This document shows, one piece after another, positions 27,201-35,881 of a stretch of 64,000 bases of DNA (position 1 is its first letter; each line of letters starts with the position of its first letter). A program made the position numbers and the translations under genes. The notes below the pieces were generated by a model, which did not search any database, was not told the origin of the DNA, and saw nothing but the letters and a program-made list of their open reading frames with translations. Source of the stretch: Streptomyces sp. NBC_01237 (GTDB lineage: Bacteria; Actinomycetota; Actinomycetes; Streptomycetales; Streptomycetaceae); NCBI RefSeq assembly GCF_035917275.1, contig NZ_CP108508.1:7006001-7070000 (forward strand), given 5' to 3'.

Positions 27201-27671
27201 ATCGCACCGGGCTCGTTCTACCGGACCGGGACGCGTGCGCACTACGACGGCCTGCCGGTCGACTTCACCGCCGAGGCCATCACCTCGCTCGGCGCGCGGG
27301 CCACCGAGGGCTACCGGACCTACAACGTCCTGAACCCGCACGACGACGGCATCTCGCTGGACACCTTCGTGGACTGGCTCACCGAGGCAGGTCACCCGAT
27401 CCAGCGGATCGACGACTACGACACCTGGCTCGCCCGCATCGCGGCCGCGATCCGCGCCCTGCCGGAGAAGCAGCGCCGGAACTCGCTACTGCCCCTGCTG
27501 GACGCCCTGGCCCGGCCCGAGGAGGGCGTCCCGGGCTCGGTGATCCCCGCCGAACGGTTCCACGCCGCCGTGCGGGCCGCGAAGATCGGTCCCGCCCAGG
27601 ACATCCCCCATGTGTCACCGGCCCTCATCCGCAAGTACGTCACCGACCTCCGCCGGCTCGGCCTGCTCTGA
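24270..27671 (+). CDS. car: Carboxylic acid reductase (adenylation-carrier-reductase)
   Basis: A 1133-residue three-domain enzyme that activates a carboxylic acid with ATP, holds it on a phosphopantetheine arm and reduces it with NADPH to the aldehyde. Adenylation domain: [21 protein letters not shown]-like [12 protein letters not shown] and [14 protein letters not shown]. Carrier domain: [16 protein letters not shown], with the Ser at about 651. Reductase domain: [18 protein letters not shown] at about 746 and the catalytic YATSKW (YxxxK) near 920. Length and order match actinobacterial CAR, slightly short at the N-terminus. The ATG at 24270 has GGAGGG six bases upstream. A phosphopantetheinyl transferase is required but not seen here. 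It may make an aldehyde end in the cluster product, or release a chain; the substrate is unknown. Confidence 0.95.
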   Translation: MAVPLDAITAAVRDPDKGLAEVMATVMEGYGDRPALGERAREPSTARLLPRFDTVSFRELWARVRAVAGKWYHDPDYPLAAGDRICILGFTSIDYATLSLACIHLGVVSVPLQPSAPLSQLRPIIAETEPRVLAASIERLDTAVEAVIEGTAIERLLVFDYHPDVEDQRDAFASARRRLAEAGSQVVIDTLAAVTEDGAGLPQPPLFTAEPGDDPLAMLIYTSGSTGTPKGAMYTQRLVGTAWYGFTYGAADGPVVCIHYMPQSHLAGCYALMGSLARGGVGYFTARSDLSTLFEDIALVRPTELTMVPRVCDMLFQQYQSELDRRAGEPGDLETAVKTDLRENFLGGRVTKALVGTAPLSAEIAAFVASCLDVHLHIGFGSTEAGGLLLDSVVQRPPVIDYKLADVPELGYFSTDLPHPRGELLLKTSAIIPGYYKRPEITAAVFDEDGYYRTGDVMAELGPDRLAYVDRTKDVLKLSQGEFVAVSRVETALLGSPLVRQIFVYGNSERAHLLAVVVPTPDVLARGGEDIESLKPLLSESLQLIAKEAELNSYEIPRDFLIETEPFSAGNGLLADSHKLLRPRLKERYGEALERLYAELADGQVTQLRELRRSGPDRPVLETVGRGAQALLGCPDTDLRADAHFTDLGGDSLSALSFSHLMKEIFRIEVPVGVVISPANDLAQVARYIEAERASGATRPTFASVHGENSSEVRAGDLTLEKFVDPATLAAAPTLPRPDGAVRTVLLTGANGYLGRFLCLEWLERLAPAGGKLICVVRGSDAAAAAERLERAFDNGDAELLRRYRELADGTLEVLAADLGEPHLGLDGGAWNALADTVDLIVHPAALVNHVLPYDQLFGPNVVGTAELIRLALTTRLKPVTYVSTVAVRSGAAAGALDEDADIRGTSPVRRIDRSYANGYATSKWAGEVLLREAHDLCGLPVVTLRSDMILAHSTYQGQLNVPDMFTRLVLSLVATGIAPGSFYRTGTRAHYDGLPVDFTAEAITSLGARATEGYRTYNVLNPHDDGISLDTFVDWLTEAGHPIQRIDDYDTWLARIAAAIRALPEKQRRNSLLPLLDALARPEEGVPGSVIPAERFHAAVRAAKIGPAQDIPHVSPALIRKYVTDLRRLGLL

Positions 27672-27716
27672 CGGCTGCCCCGCATTCCGACGAGACACAG
27701 GGAAGGAGACTTCGAT

Positions 27717-28088
27717 ATGGAGCAGACCATCAGCGGCACGGCGGTACGGTTTCTGCGGCGTCTGGAGGTGTACGACTTCGCCGACGCCCGGGCGATGTGC
27801 ACCGACAGGGCCACCGTGTGGCAGAACGACGGCCAGGGTGAGCAGCCGGTGGACGAGCGGCTGCGGCAGTTCGGTTCCTTCGCGGCCACGGTCGATTCGC
27901 TGCGGTTCGACGTGGTCCGTCAGTTCCGGGACGCCGACGAGGTGCTCCTGCAGTACCTGCTCCACCTGGTCACGGCCGACGGGTCACGCAGTGAGGTCCA
28001 CGCGGTGGTGCACTTCCGGTTCGAGGGCGGACTCATCGACCGGATCGAGGAGAACATCTACACCGTGCCGGAGGAGAAGGACGCCTGA
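27717..28088 (+). CDS. SnoaL-like/NTF2-fold protein
   Basis: A 123-residue small protein of the nuclear-transport-factor-2/SnoaL-like fold: FLRRLEVYDFADARAMCTDR, then VHAVVHFRFEGGLIDRIEEN. Members act as cyclases, isomerases or hydratases in polyketide pathways, or as binding proteins. It is cotranscribed with car (45 bases apart) and has a GGAAGGAG ribosome site. In the cluster context it might cyclise or isomerise a reactive aldehyde or ketone; this is inference. Confidence 0.85.
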   Translation: MEQTISGTAVRFLRRLEVYDFADARAMCTDRATVWQNDGQGEQPVDERLRQFGSFAATVDSLRFDVVRQFRDADEVLLQYLLHLVTADGSRSEVHAVVHFRFEGGLIDRIEENIYTVPEEKDA

Positions 28089-28473
28089 TTCCCCGTCGGC
28101 GGAGGTGGAGCCGGAGGTCTGCGGAATGGCCGCCGAGGGTGTCAACCCGCTGCGGAGCGCGTCACCCTCACGGGAGGCGGACAAGGGTGGTTGCGACACT
28201 CTTTTCGGCCGTTGGAGGGGTGGCGGCAGGTACAGGTGTGCCCGGTGCGTTCTGGGTGATGTGCGTATGGCTGCCGGGGCGGACGTGGCGCCGTCGGCCC
28301 CGGCGGACGGGTCCGGCAAACCGGCCGTGCCGGATTGGCCCGGACCCAAGGGCATTTGCTTTCCGTATCGCTTGAATTGCGTTGTGCTTTCGGTGGTTAC
28401 CCCTCCGCCGAGGCGCAGACCCCTGGTCCGGTCGGCGGAGGATGCCGACCGCCGCCGAACCTAGGGGAATTCA
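28089..28473. other. Intergenic region, no gene seen
   Basis: These 385 bases follow the SnoaL-like gene. The stretch near 28340-28400 is less G+C-rich (GGCATTTGCTTTCCG) and probably carries the promoter of the DUF11 gene. No RNA gene or strong hairpin was recognised. Confidence 0.45.
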
Positions 28474-29877
28474 GTGACCACACCTCCACCGGCTCCGCTC
28501 CGGGTCGCACTGGTCAACGGAAGTTTCGAAGAGCCCGTCGTCACCGGCTTCGAGATTCTTCCGGACGCGTCACAGACGCAGGCAGTCAAGCGTGTACCGG
28601 GCTGGCGCACCACCTCGACCGATCACATGATCGAGCTGTGGCGTTCCGGCTTCAACGGCGTGCCGGCCGTGCACGGCTCCCAGTTCGCCGAGCTGAACGC
28701 GCGCCAGGTCGCCACGCTCTACCAGGACCTGCCGACCACGCCCGGCTCGAAGCTGTACTGGAGGCTGTACCACCGCGGACGGCAGGGCCAGGACACCATG
28801 GCACTGGACATCGGCACACCGGGCTCCGCGGTCGAGCAGCGGCGCTTCACCGACGGCAACAGCGCCTGGGGCTACTACACGGGCACCTATATCGTCCCGG
28901 CGGGCCAGACGCTGACCCGGTTCGCGTTCCGTTCCATCTCCGCCGCCGGCGGAAACCAGGGCATCGGGAACTTCCTGGACGGCGTCTTCTTCGGCACCGC
29001 CCCCTATCTGGTGCTCACCAAGACCGCCATCCCCATGGGACCGCTGGAGGTGGGGGACGTCCTCACCTACCGCATCACGGCCAGGAACGAGGGCGGAGGC
29101 GCGGCCGAAGCGGTCGTCCTGACCGATGTCATTCCCCCAGGTACGACGTACGTGCCCGGATCCCTGCGCATCGTCGACGGTCCCAACGCCGGGCCGAAGA
29201 GCGACCGGGCCGGCGATGACCAGGCGTCCTTCGACGCCCAGGGCAACAAGGTGGTCTTCCACCCGGGCAACGGCGCTTCCGGCACGCAGGCGGGCAGCCT
29301 GCCCAACACCGAGACCCTGCCGGGCGGCACCACCGTGGAGTACCGGGTCACCATCGGCCGGAGCGCGGGTGGCCGGCGGGTCATCAACAGCGCCACCGCC
29401 GCCTACGAGAACCGCCTCGGCCCGACCCCCGAACCGCTGACCGCCACGTCCAACGACGCGGTCACGGAGGTCAATCCGGCTGCCGACCTGGCCGTGGTGA
29501 AAGCGGCCGACGCGACCACGGTCACCGAGGGACAGACCGTGACCTACCGGATCGCCGTGCGGAACACCGGGCCGAACCGGGCTACCGGTGTGACCGTCAC
29601 CGACCGGCTCCCCGACCACCTCACCTTCCTGACCGCCAAGTCCTCCTCCGGAACCTACGATCCGGCGACCGGGCAGTGGACGGTGGGTGACCTGGCCGTC
29701 GGCGCCACCGCCACCCTCGTGCTGCGGGCCAAGGCGACCGCCCCCGGCTCGATCACCAACACCGCCACCGCCACCGCATACGAGAAGGACCCCGACCCGA
29801 CGAACAACTCCGACGCCGTGACCATCTGCGTCGAACGCGCCCCCTCCTGCTGTGACCCCTGCTCCGGTCAGGAGTAG
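28474..29877 (+). CDS. DUF11 surface-type repeat protein with Cys-rich tail
   Basis: A 467-residue protein. Residues ~1-175 form a jelly-roll-like domain (LVNGSFEEPVV; FAELNARQVATLYQDLP), like carbohydrate-binding or DUF642-type modules. Two DUF11-type Ig-like repeats follow at about 180-330 (LTKTAIPMGPLEVGDVLTYR) and 340-455 (LAVVKAADATTVTEGQTVTY), each ending with a TNTATAT-like strand. The last residues are Cys-rich (CVERAPSCCDPC). DUF11 is usually on exported surface proteins, yet I see no signal peptide after the GTG at 28474, which has GGGGA upstream. Either an unusual export route is used or the true N-terminus differs. It is convergent with the M24 gene, 11 bases away. The link with the metabolite cluster is uncertain. 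Confidence 0.85.
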   Translation: MTTPPPAPLRVALVNGSFEEPVVTGFEILPDASQTQAVKRVPGWRTTSTDHMIELWRSGFNGVPAVHGSQFAELNARQVATLYQDLPTTPGSKLYWRLYHRGRQGQDTMALDIGTPGSAVEQRRFTDGNSAWGYYTGTYIVPAGQTLTRFAFRSISAAGGNQGIGNFLDGVFFGTAPYLVLTKTAIPMGPLEVGDVLTYRITARNEGGGAAEAVVLTDVIPPGTTYVPGSLRIVDGPNAGPKSDRAGDDQASFDAQGNKVVFHPGNGASGTQAGSLPNTETLPGGTTVEYRVTIGRSAGGRRVINSATAAYENRLGPTPEPLTATSNDAVTEVNPAADLAVVKAADATTVTEGQTVTYRIAVRNTGPNRATGVTVTDRLPDHLTFLTAKSSSGTYDPATGQWTVGDLAVGATATLVLRAKATAPGSITNTATATAYEKDPDPTNNSDAVTICVERAPSCCDPCSGQE

Positions 29878-29888
29878 CCGCCCAGCCG

Positions 29889-30593
29889 CTACGCCAGGTC
29901 CAGCAACTGCTCGTAGAAACCGCCGAAGCCGTGCGCTTCGTCGATGAGGTGGATCTCCAGGATCCAGTGGCAGCGCCATCCGGCCCGGTCGGTGCGCCGG
30001 ATCGGATGGCCGTTGTCCGGGGTGACATAGGAGTCGGTCCTCGCGCCGTCGATCATCTCGTGGGGGAACTCGCCCACCAGGTGGCCCGCGTGCCATCCGC
30101 CCAAGGCCCAGCCCGCCTCGGCGGCCAGGCGCTCCACTTCGGCGTACAGTCGGCGGCCGGTGATGTGCGGGTCCGACCGGAAGGCGCTCCGGCCCGCGGC
30201 GAAGACGGTGGCCAGGTCGTCGCGGAGCCGGTGCTTGTCCGGGTCGTCGCCGAAGACGAAGGTGCGGCCGAAGTCCGCCTCGTACTCCTCGAAGATCGGT
30301 CCGAAGTCGGCGAACGCGATGTCGTCCTCGCCGATGATCCGGTCCGGGGGGTTCTCCTTGTACGGGAACAGCGTGTTCGGGCCCGATCGGACGATCCGCT
30401 TGTGCCAGTGCTTCGTGGTGCCGAACATCTCGTTCGCGAGGTCCCGGATCCGGTCGCTGACCTCCCGCTCTCCCGCCCCGGGTGCCACCAGGCCCCGTCG
30501 TTCGACCTCGGCGAACAGGGCCTCGGCCTTGCGCTGTGCCTCCACCAGGCCGAGGGCGCGCAACTGCTCGTCCATACGGTCGGGTACTCCCAT
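29889..30593 (-). CDS. M24-family metallopeptidase-like protein
   Basis: A 234-residue protein of the pita-bread fold. Seen: the metal-ligand pattern ADFGPIFEEYEADFGRTF (two Asp), then HAGHLVGEFPHE and the Glu in WILEIHLID, matching the D-D-H-E-E ligands of creatinase/aminopeptidase P. No creatinase N-domain is present, so it is a short member, typical of free-standing M24 proteins in Streptomyces. The real substrate may be a dipeptide or a small amide. The start is ATG 30593 after GAGGAAGAGGA. Its start is 20 bases past the stop of the methyltransferase gene, so the two form an operon. Confidence 0.85.
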   Translation of the reverse strand: MGVPDRMDEQLRALGLVEAQRKAEALFAEVERRGLVAPGAGEREVSDRIRDLANEMFGTTKHWHKRIVRSGPNTLFPYKENPPDRIIGEDDIAFADFGPIFEEYEADFGRTFVFGDDPDKHRLRDDLATVFAAGRSAFRSDPHITGRRLYAEVERLAAEAGWALGGWHAGHLVGEFPHEMIDGARTDSYVTPDNGHPIRRTDRAGWRCHWILEIHLIDEAHGFGGFYEQLLDLA

Positions 30594-30613
30594 GGTGCTG
30601 TTCCTCTTCCTCA

Positions 30614-31429
30614 CTAGCGGGTTGCGCGCACGATGACGAGCGAACCGTCGTAGGCGGGCCGCGTGCGCAGGTGACCGAATCGCCGGTCCCAGGCCCCGGA
30701 GGCCAGGTCGCGGCGCAGTGTCACGTCGAAGCGTTCCCGCACCTCGTCGTCGACGAAGCTCCACGCCGAGCAGCCCTGGCGGGCGGCGGGATCCAGAAGC
30801 ATCTCGGGCCGGCCGTAGTAAGCCTCGTCGAAGCCGTCGGTGCAGTCCAGCGGAATCGGAACGGTCCGGATGGTGCCGGTGCCGCCGAGCGCGGCGGTCA
30901 ACTCCTCGACGGGAGGGTGGCGGCGGGCCTCGATGTCGAGGACCTCGGGCGCGTACCCGTACAGCCAGAAGTCGCGTACGAGATCCGGGGCGCGGGTCAG
31001 GACGACGACCGGGCCGTGTGTGACGCGCCGGATCTCGCGCAGACCGGCTCCCGGGTCGTTCCACTGGTGGACGCCGAAGAGGGCCATCGCTCCGTCGAAC
31101 TCCCCGTCCGCGAAGGGCAGGTTCTCCGCGACGGCACCGACGGCATGGACGGCATCGACGGCCCGGGTGAGCCGGGCGGGGCGCCGGGCGCGCGGGGGGC
31201 CGGACGGTTCGACCGCTGTCACCGTGTCGGCGGCGCTCCCGGGGGACCCGGCTCCCGCACCGACGTGGAGGACATGGCCGGCGCCGTCCAGGGCCTCGGC
31301 GAGGAACTGGGCGATACGGGGGTCGGGCCGTCGGCGGGCGGTGCGGCCGGAGCCGGTGGAGCCGTGGCCGATGTCTCCGGCGCGGATGTCCCGGGCGCTG
31401 CCGTCACCGCACTTCGAGCCCGTGGTCAT
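30614..31429 (-). CDS. Class I SAM-dependent methyltransferase
   Basis: A 271-residue protein with a Methyltransf_11-type core: HVLHVGAGAGS (motif I, with an Ala in place of one Gly), an acidic residue in VTAVEPS, ENLPFADGEFDGAMALFGVH (motifs II-III). The C-terminal part (PVEELTAALGGTGTIRTVPI) resembles methyltransferases that act on small molecules. The ATG at 31429 has GGAGGGAGCC before it; upstream codons lack family likeness. It is the first gene of a leftward pair with the M24 gene. It may methylate the nearby cluster product, but the substrate cannot be read. Confidence 0.85.
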   Translation of the reverse strand: MTTGSKCGDGSARDIRAGDIGHGSTGSGRTARRRPDPRIAQFLAEALDGAGHVLHVGAGAGSPGSAADTVTAVEPSGPPRARRPARLTRAVDAVHAVGAVAENLPFADGEFDGAMALFGVHQWNDPGAGLREIRRVTHGPVVVLTRAPDLVRDFWLYGYAPEVLDIEARRHPPVEELTAALGGTGTIRTVPIPLDCTDGFDEAYYGRPEMLLDPAARQGCSAWSFVDDEVRERFDVTLRRDLASGAWDRRFGHLRTRPAYDGSLVIVRATR

Positions 31430-31654
31430 GCACGGCTCCCTCCGCCTCCGGGTACCGGACGCACCCTCGTTCATCCTGCATCCGAGAGGGCTGTTCCGTA
31501 AACCGGATGGCAAATGCTTGTTCTATCGACCGAAAACCCCACAGATGCGGTCCTGGAGGATGTGTCCTCCCGTCCGATCGGCGGGTGAGCCGCATGCCTG
31601 TCGGGCGCAGCCGTGCCCGCACCCAGTGGCGAGTTCGGGGGTGCGGGGGCCCGA

Positions 31655-33601
31655 TCAGAGGGCCACGGCGGTGACTTCGGTGGCCTTCACACTCGTCCAC
31701 ACCGGCACTCCGTCGGCCAGGCCGAGTTCGGCGGCGGACTGCGGGGTGATCTCGGCGACGAGGTCCGGTGTCCGGTCCGACACGATCAGGACCCGGAGCC
31801 GGCTCCCGCTGGCGGTGATCTCCCGTACGGTCCCGGACCAGACGTTGCGCGGGCTGCCGGTGGGCTTGTCGCGGTGTACGGAGACGGCTTCCGGGGCGAT
31901 GACCGCGAGCGCGGGAGTGCCCGCCGGCAGGGGGTCGGCGACGATGAGGCGGCCTCCGCCCCGGAGCCGGAGCCCGTTGTCGGTGGCGGTGCCGGGCCAG
32001 GCGTTGCGGCCGAGCATGCGGGCGACCCAGGGGGAGCGGGGGTGGCGGGCGACATCGGCGGGCGGGGCGTCCTGGAGGGCGCGCCCGTCGTCCAGGACCA
32101 GGACCCGGTCGGCGAGTGCGATCGCTTCCACGGGGTCATGGGTGACGATCAGGCATACGCCGCCGAAGCCGTCGAGATGGCGGCGGAGGGTGTGCCGCAC
32201 CTGGGCGCGGGTCGTCTGGTCGAGGGCGGCGAGCGGTTCGTCGAGCACGAGCAGCCGGGGGCGGGCGGCCAGCGCACGGGCGAGTGCGACGCGCTGGGCC
32301 TGGCCCCCGGAGATCTGGGTCGGCCTGCGGTGCGCGAGATGGCCGACGCCGAGACGGTCCAGCCACTCCTGGGCGTGGCGACGGGCCTCGGCGCGCGGGA
32401 CACCGTGGGAACGAAGCCCGTAGGCGGTGTTGGCCAGTGCGTTCACGTGCGGAAAGAGGGCACCGTCCTGCGGCACCCAGGCCACGCCCCTGCGGTGCGG
32501 GGGGAGCGCGGTGACGTCGGTGTCGCCGAGCCGGAGTTCGGCGTGGGCGCGCGGGGTGAGGCCGAGCAGGGCGCGCAGCAGGGTGGTCTTGCCGGCGCCG
32601 TTGGGGCCGACGACGGCGATGGTGGTTCCGGCGTCCGCGTCGAGGGTGAGTTCGTTGAATCCGGTGACCGTGGCGTGGAGCGGCCAGCTCCCCCCGTCGC
32701 CGTCGAGGTGGGGCGCGACCGCCGCGGTGGCGTATGTGTCCTGCGGGGCGGAGCCGGATTCGTCCGCCGGAACGTGCGGCCGGGCGGCGGCCCTGTCCGG
32801 GGTGCCGGTCCAGCGTCCGCGCAGGGCGATGAGGACGACCATGGCGATGGCGAGGAGGAACAGGGAGACCGACGTGGCGGCTTCCGGGTCGTCCTGGAGC
32901 AGCAGGTAGACCTGGAGGGGCAGCGTCTGGGTGGTGCCGGGGAGATTGCCCGCGAAGGTGATGGTCGCGCCGAACTCACCGAGTGCGCGCGCCCAGGTGA
33001 GGGCGGCGCCCGCGGCGAGCCCGGGGGCGACCATCGGCAGGGTGACGGTGAGGAACACCCGTACCGGCGAAGCTCCCAGGGAGGCCGCGGTCTCCTCGTA
33101 ACGGGGGCGCAGCCCGCCGAGTGCTCCTTCGAGGCTGATGATCAGGAACGGCATCGCGACGAACGTCGCGGCGAGGACGGCGCCGGAGGTGTGGAAGGGC
33201 AGCGTGATGCCGAACGCGTCCTCCAGCCACGGCCCGAGCAGCCCGCGGCGGCCGAAGGCCAGCAGGAGGGCGACACCGCCGACGGTGGGCGGCAGCACCA
33301 TGGGCAGCAGCACGAGGGTCCGGACGAACGCCTTGCCGGGGAAGTCGACCCGGGCCAGCAGCCAGGCCAGGGGAACACCGAGGACGAGGGAGAGGCCCAG
33401 TGCCCAGGCCGAGACGATCAGGGAGAGCTTCAGCGCCTCGGTCGTCCCGGGGCTCGTGAGGTGAGCGCCCAGGTCGGCCCATGAGGTGCGGGCGAGGATC
33501 CCGATCAGCGGCAGCAGCAGGAAGGCGATGGCCAGCAGCGCGGGGATCGCCAGGGCCATCGGTGCGCGGGGGCCGGTGGCGCGGTGGCGAAGGCGTCTCA
33601 T
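31655..33601 (-). CDS. modBC: Molybdate ABC transporter permease-ATPase fusion (ModB-ModC)
   Basis: One 648-residue chain joining the membrane permease and ATPase of the molybdate importer. Residues ~1-260 are ModB with several membrane helices and the EAA loop (EETAASLGASPVRVF). Residues ~305-520 are the ABC ATPase: Walker A VVGPNGAGKTTLL, signature QISGGQAQRVALARALA, Walker B RLLVLDEPLAAL and the switch His (LIVTHD). A C-terminal TOBE/Mop domain (about 545-648) binds molybdate or gives feedback inhibition. ModB-ModC fusions are common in actinobacteria. It starts at ATG 33601 and is 78 bases past the modA stop, with a hairpin between. It acts with ModA; the Mo enzymes upstream are the likely customers. 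Confidence 0.95.
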   Translation of the reverse strand: MRRLRHRATGPRAPMALAIPALLAIAFLLLPLIGILARTSWADLGAHLTSPGTTEALKLSLIVSAWALGLSLVLGVPLAWLLARVDFPGKAFVRTLVLLPMVLPPTVGGVALLLAFGRRGLLGPWLEDAFGITLPFHTSGAVLAATFVAMPFLIISLEGALGGLRPRYEETAASLGASPVRVFLTVTLPMVAPGLAAGAALTWARALGEFGATITFAGNLPGTTQTLPLQVYLLLQDDPEAATSVSLFLLAIAMVVLIALRGRWTGTPDRAAARPHVPADESGSAPQDTYATAAVAPHLDGDGGSWPLHATVTGFNELTLDADAGTTIAVVGPNGAGKTTLLRALLGLTPRAHAELRLGDTDVTALPPHRRGVAWVPQDGALFPHVNALANTAYGLRSHGVPRAEARRHAQEWLDRLGVGHLAHRRPTQISGGQAQRVALARALAARPRLLVLDEPLAALDQTTRAQVRHTLRRHLDGFGGVCLIVTHDPVEAIALADRVLVLDDGRALQDAPPADVARHPRSPWVARMLGRNAWPGTATDNGLRLRGGGRLIVADPLPAGTPALAVIAPEAVSVHRDKPTGSPRNVWSGTVREITASGSRLRVLIVSDRTPDLVAEITPQSAAELGLADGVPVWTSVKATEVTAVAL

Positions 33602-33626
33602 CGAAGGTCCCTGATGCTCGAAGTGC

Positions 33627-33666
33627 CGTGCGGGCGGCCCGGCCCCCGAACCGGGCCGCCCGCACG
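33627..33666. terminator. 16-bp hairpin between modA and modBC
   Basis: Arms 33627-33642 and 33651-33666 are exact reverse complements around an 8-base loop. Since modA and modBC run the same way, it probably trims or attenuates the transcript, giving more binding protein than transporter. No U-tract is seen. Confidence 0.75.
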
Positions 33667-33679
33667 GGTCGGTGGCCTG

Positions 33680-34480
33680 TTACGGCTTCTGGAAGCCGGC
33701 GGCGGCGAGGATCTTCTGGGCCTCGGGGGTGGACAGCCACGCCACGAACGCGGTCGCGGCCTCGCTGTGCTTCGAGGTCTTCAGCGTCGCGGCCGGGTAG
33801 GAGGCGACGGCGTTCTGCGCGTCCGGGATGTCGATCGCCTCGACCTTGTCGGTGGCCGTGGCGGCGTCCGTCCTGTAGACGAGACCGGCGTCGGCCTCGC
33901 CGAGTTCGACCTTGCTGAGGACGGCGCGGACGTTGGGCTCCTGGGAGACCGGCTTCACGTCGATCTTCTGTGCGTCCAGGATCTGCTGGCTGTAGCGCCC
34001 GACCGGAACCTCGGGCGCGGCGAGAACCACCTTCAGCTTCGGGTCCGCGAGGTCCTTGAGGTTCTCGACCTTCTCCGGGTTGCCCTTGCCCGTGGCGATC
34101 ACCAGGCGGTTCTTGGCGATGACGGTCGGCGCTCCGGTGTCGGACTTCAGCCCGTCCATCGTCTTGGTGTCCGCGGTGACCAGAGCGTCGGCAGGTGCGC
34201 CCTGCTTGACCTGGGCGGCGAGCTCCTGCGAACCGGCGAAGGAGAACGTCACCTTCGTGCCGGGGTGTTCCTTCTCGTAGGCCGCACCGGCCGTCTTGAA
34301 GACATCGGTGAGCGAGGAGGCGGCCAGAACCGTCAGGTCGGCCTTCGGCGCGCCCGAGGAGGTGGCCTTGTCGCCCGAGTCCTTCTTGTCGTCGTCGCTG
34401 CCGCAGGCGGCCAGCGGAACGAGGAGAGCGGCCGTGAGGATCGCGGCCGCGGTACGCCGCCCGGTGAAGGTGAGGGACAT
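33680..34480 (-). CDS. modA: Molybdate-binding lipoprotein
   Basis: A 266-residue periplasm-equivalent (surface) lipoprotein that captures molybdate or tungstate. Signal peptide and lipobox LAAC lie at about residues 22-25, followed by a charged Ser/Gly linker. ModA motifs are present: LTVLAASSLTDVF, VTFSFAGSQELAAQV, PADALVTADTK, VYRTDAATATDKVEAIDIP. The oxyanion-binding Ser residues (ASSL, GSQE) are present. Together with modBC it forms a complete importer. It is preceded by the Mop-type regulator at 34581, 100 bases upstream, which is a likely local controller. Confidence 0.95.
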   Translation of the reverse strand: MSLTFTGRRTAAAILTAALLVPLAACGSDDDKKDSGDKATSSGAPKADLTVLAASSLTDVFKTAGAAYEKEHPGTKVTFSFAGSQELAAQVKQGAPADALVTADTKTMDGLKSDTGAPTVIAKNRLVIATGKGNPEKVENLKDLADPKLKVVLAAPEVPVGRYSQQILDAQKIDVKPVSQEPNVRAVLSKVELGEADAGLVYRTDAATATDKVEAIDIPDAQNAVASYPAATLKTSKHSEAATAFVAWLSTPEAQKILAAAGFQKP

Positions 34481-34580
34481 GAGGGTGGGACTCCTTGGGG
34501 ACGCGGTCGGCCGGTGCCGCCCGAGCGGATGATGGTGAGCCGCGCCGGGGACGGGCGACGCCGCTGGGTGGAGCAGTGGA

Positions 34581-34976
34581 TCAGGTGCGATCGATGTGCA
34601 CGCTGGTCGACTTGACGCGGGCGGTGGCCTGCATGCCGACCTCCAGCCCCAGCTCTTCGACCGCTTCCCGGGTCAGGAGCGAGACGAGGCGGTGCGGGCC
34701 GGCCTGGATCTCCACCTGGGCCGCGACGTCGCCGAGTTTCACGGCGGTGACGATGCCGGGAAAGGCGTTGCGGGCCGAGGTGTAGGACGCGTCGTCCTCA
34801 CCGGTGCCCGCCTGGGCGACTTCGATGGAGAACGCGGCCAGGTCCCGGCCGTCGATGAGGCGGCGACCGCTCTCCTCGCGGTGGGTCGCGACCCGTCCGG
34901 CATCCGCCCAGCGGCGGGCTGTGTCGGGGCTGACGCCGAGCAGACGAGCGGCCTGCCCGATGGTGTAGGACTGCAT
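34581..34976 (-). CDS. Mop/TOBE-domain HTH regulator (ModE-like), copy 1
   Basis: A 131-residue protein with an N-terminal MerR/excisionase-type helix-turn-helix (YTIGQAARLLGVSPDTARRW; then GRRLIDGRDLAAF) and a C-terminal Mop domain (ARNAFPGIVTAVKLGD, then VSLLTREAVEELGLEVG). Mop domains bind molybdate oligomers, so it probably senses Mo and controls modA-modBC just downstream. The start is ATG 34976; there is no ribosome site and the start may be leaderless. A very similar paralogue sits at 41223-41630. Length and pattern match small actinobacterial Mo-dependent regulators. Confidence 0.9.
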   Translation of the reverse strand: MQSYTIGQAARLLGVSPDTARRWADAGRVATHREESGRRLIDGRDLAAFSIEVAQAGTGEDDASYTSARNAFPGIVTAVKLGDVAAQVEIQAGPHRLVSLLTREAVEELGLEVGMQATARVKSTSVHIDRT

Positions 34977-35180
34977 GTGCGACACGTTAGAGGAACTTAG
35001 CTCGTATTTACAAAGCTTAATGCGAACCTCCATGGTAAATGCGCCGCCACCTGGAGGATGATCCGAAAGCGGTGCCCGAGGGCTCTCCAGGAAAATGCAG
35101 ACCAGAAAATAGCTGGCAATTCCGTACAAATTCGATGCGCCCTTCATCGGCCCTGAGCGGGCTCGGCAGCCCGCCGAACC

Positions 35181-35681
35181 TCAGCCGGGCCGCGCCTTCC
35201 GCCCCGGCTCGGGCCACACGCCGACCAGCACACGGGTGATGGCACTGACGTACCGCGCCCCGCACCGGTCGACGGGCACCACCAACTGGCTCCCGGCCAC
35301 GTCGAGATCCTCGCCGTCCATCCGGGTGGCCAGGAGGACCGGGGCGTTGCCGAAATCGGCGTCGATCTCCGCCCAGGCCAGCACCGTGCGGTGCCCGTCC
35401 CCACCGGACACCGCGAGTACGAAGCGGGAACGGTCCTTGCGCCGACGGACATCGAACAGCGGCTGCGCGTCAAGGACCACCTCACGCAGCAGGGGCCCTT
35501 CGAACCGGTGCCGCCGCGGGCCGCCGGTGGCGCAGTCGAAGACCACCTCGGCCCGGTGCTGCTCCCATCCGGCCCGTAGATCACCCACCGTCAGCGTCGC
35601 CGGCCGGACGACCTCCCCGAGCACGGTCAACGAGGCGAAGCGCGCCGGGGGAGTACGGGACTGCGCACTGAGTCGGCTCAT
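35181..35681 (-). CDS. Short molybdopterin-binding (sulfite-oxidase-fold) protein
   Basis: A 166-residue protein matching part of the oxidoreductase molybdopterin-binding domain: LTVLGEVVRPATLTVGDLR, EVVFDCATGGPRRHRFEGPL, then SQLVVPVDRCGARYVSAITR. It is smaller than catalytic sulfite oxidases. The Cys in FDCATG could be the Mo-ligand position, but its role is uncertain. The start ATG 35681 has GGGGGATCCC before it. It lies between the hydroxylase genes and the Mo regulator, in the same direction, supporting a link with Mo cofactor chemistry. Confidence 0.8.
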   Translation of the reverse strand: MSRLSAQSRTPPARFASLTVLGEVVRPATLTVGDLRAGWEQHRAEVVFDCATGGPRRHRFEGPLLREVVLDAQPLFDVRRRKDRSRFVLAVSGGDGHRTVLAWAEIDADFGNAPVLLATRMDGEDLDVAGSQLVVPVDRCGARYVSAITRVLVGVWPEPGRKARPG

Positions 35682-35881
35682 GGGATCCCCCAGTCGAACG
35701 GCCCGCGGGGCGGCTGTCAGAAGGTATGCCCCGCAGCTGTTCGACGGAATCGTGCATGCGAGGACATCCACCTCCTTTACCTGGCTTCTGGGAATCGACA
35801 CAGGGGATTCCCTTCATATCTGGCAGCCCGCGAGCCCGCGAGCCCGCAGCCCGCCCACCGTGCCCGCAGCCCGCCGGGGGA

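Noticed and set aside
24243..27395. Leftward 1050-codon open frame over car
   Set aside because: Antisense to the carboxylic acid reductase, no motifs.
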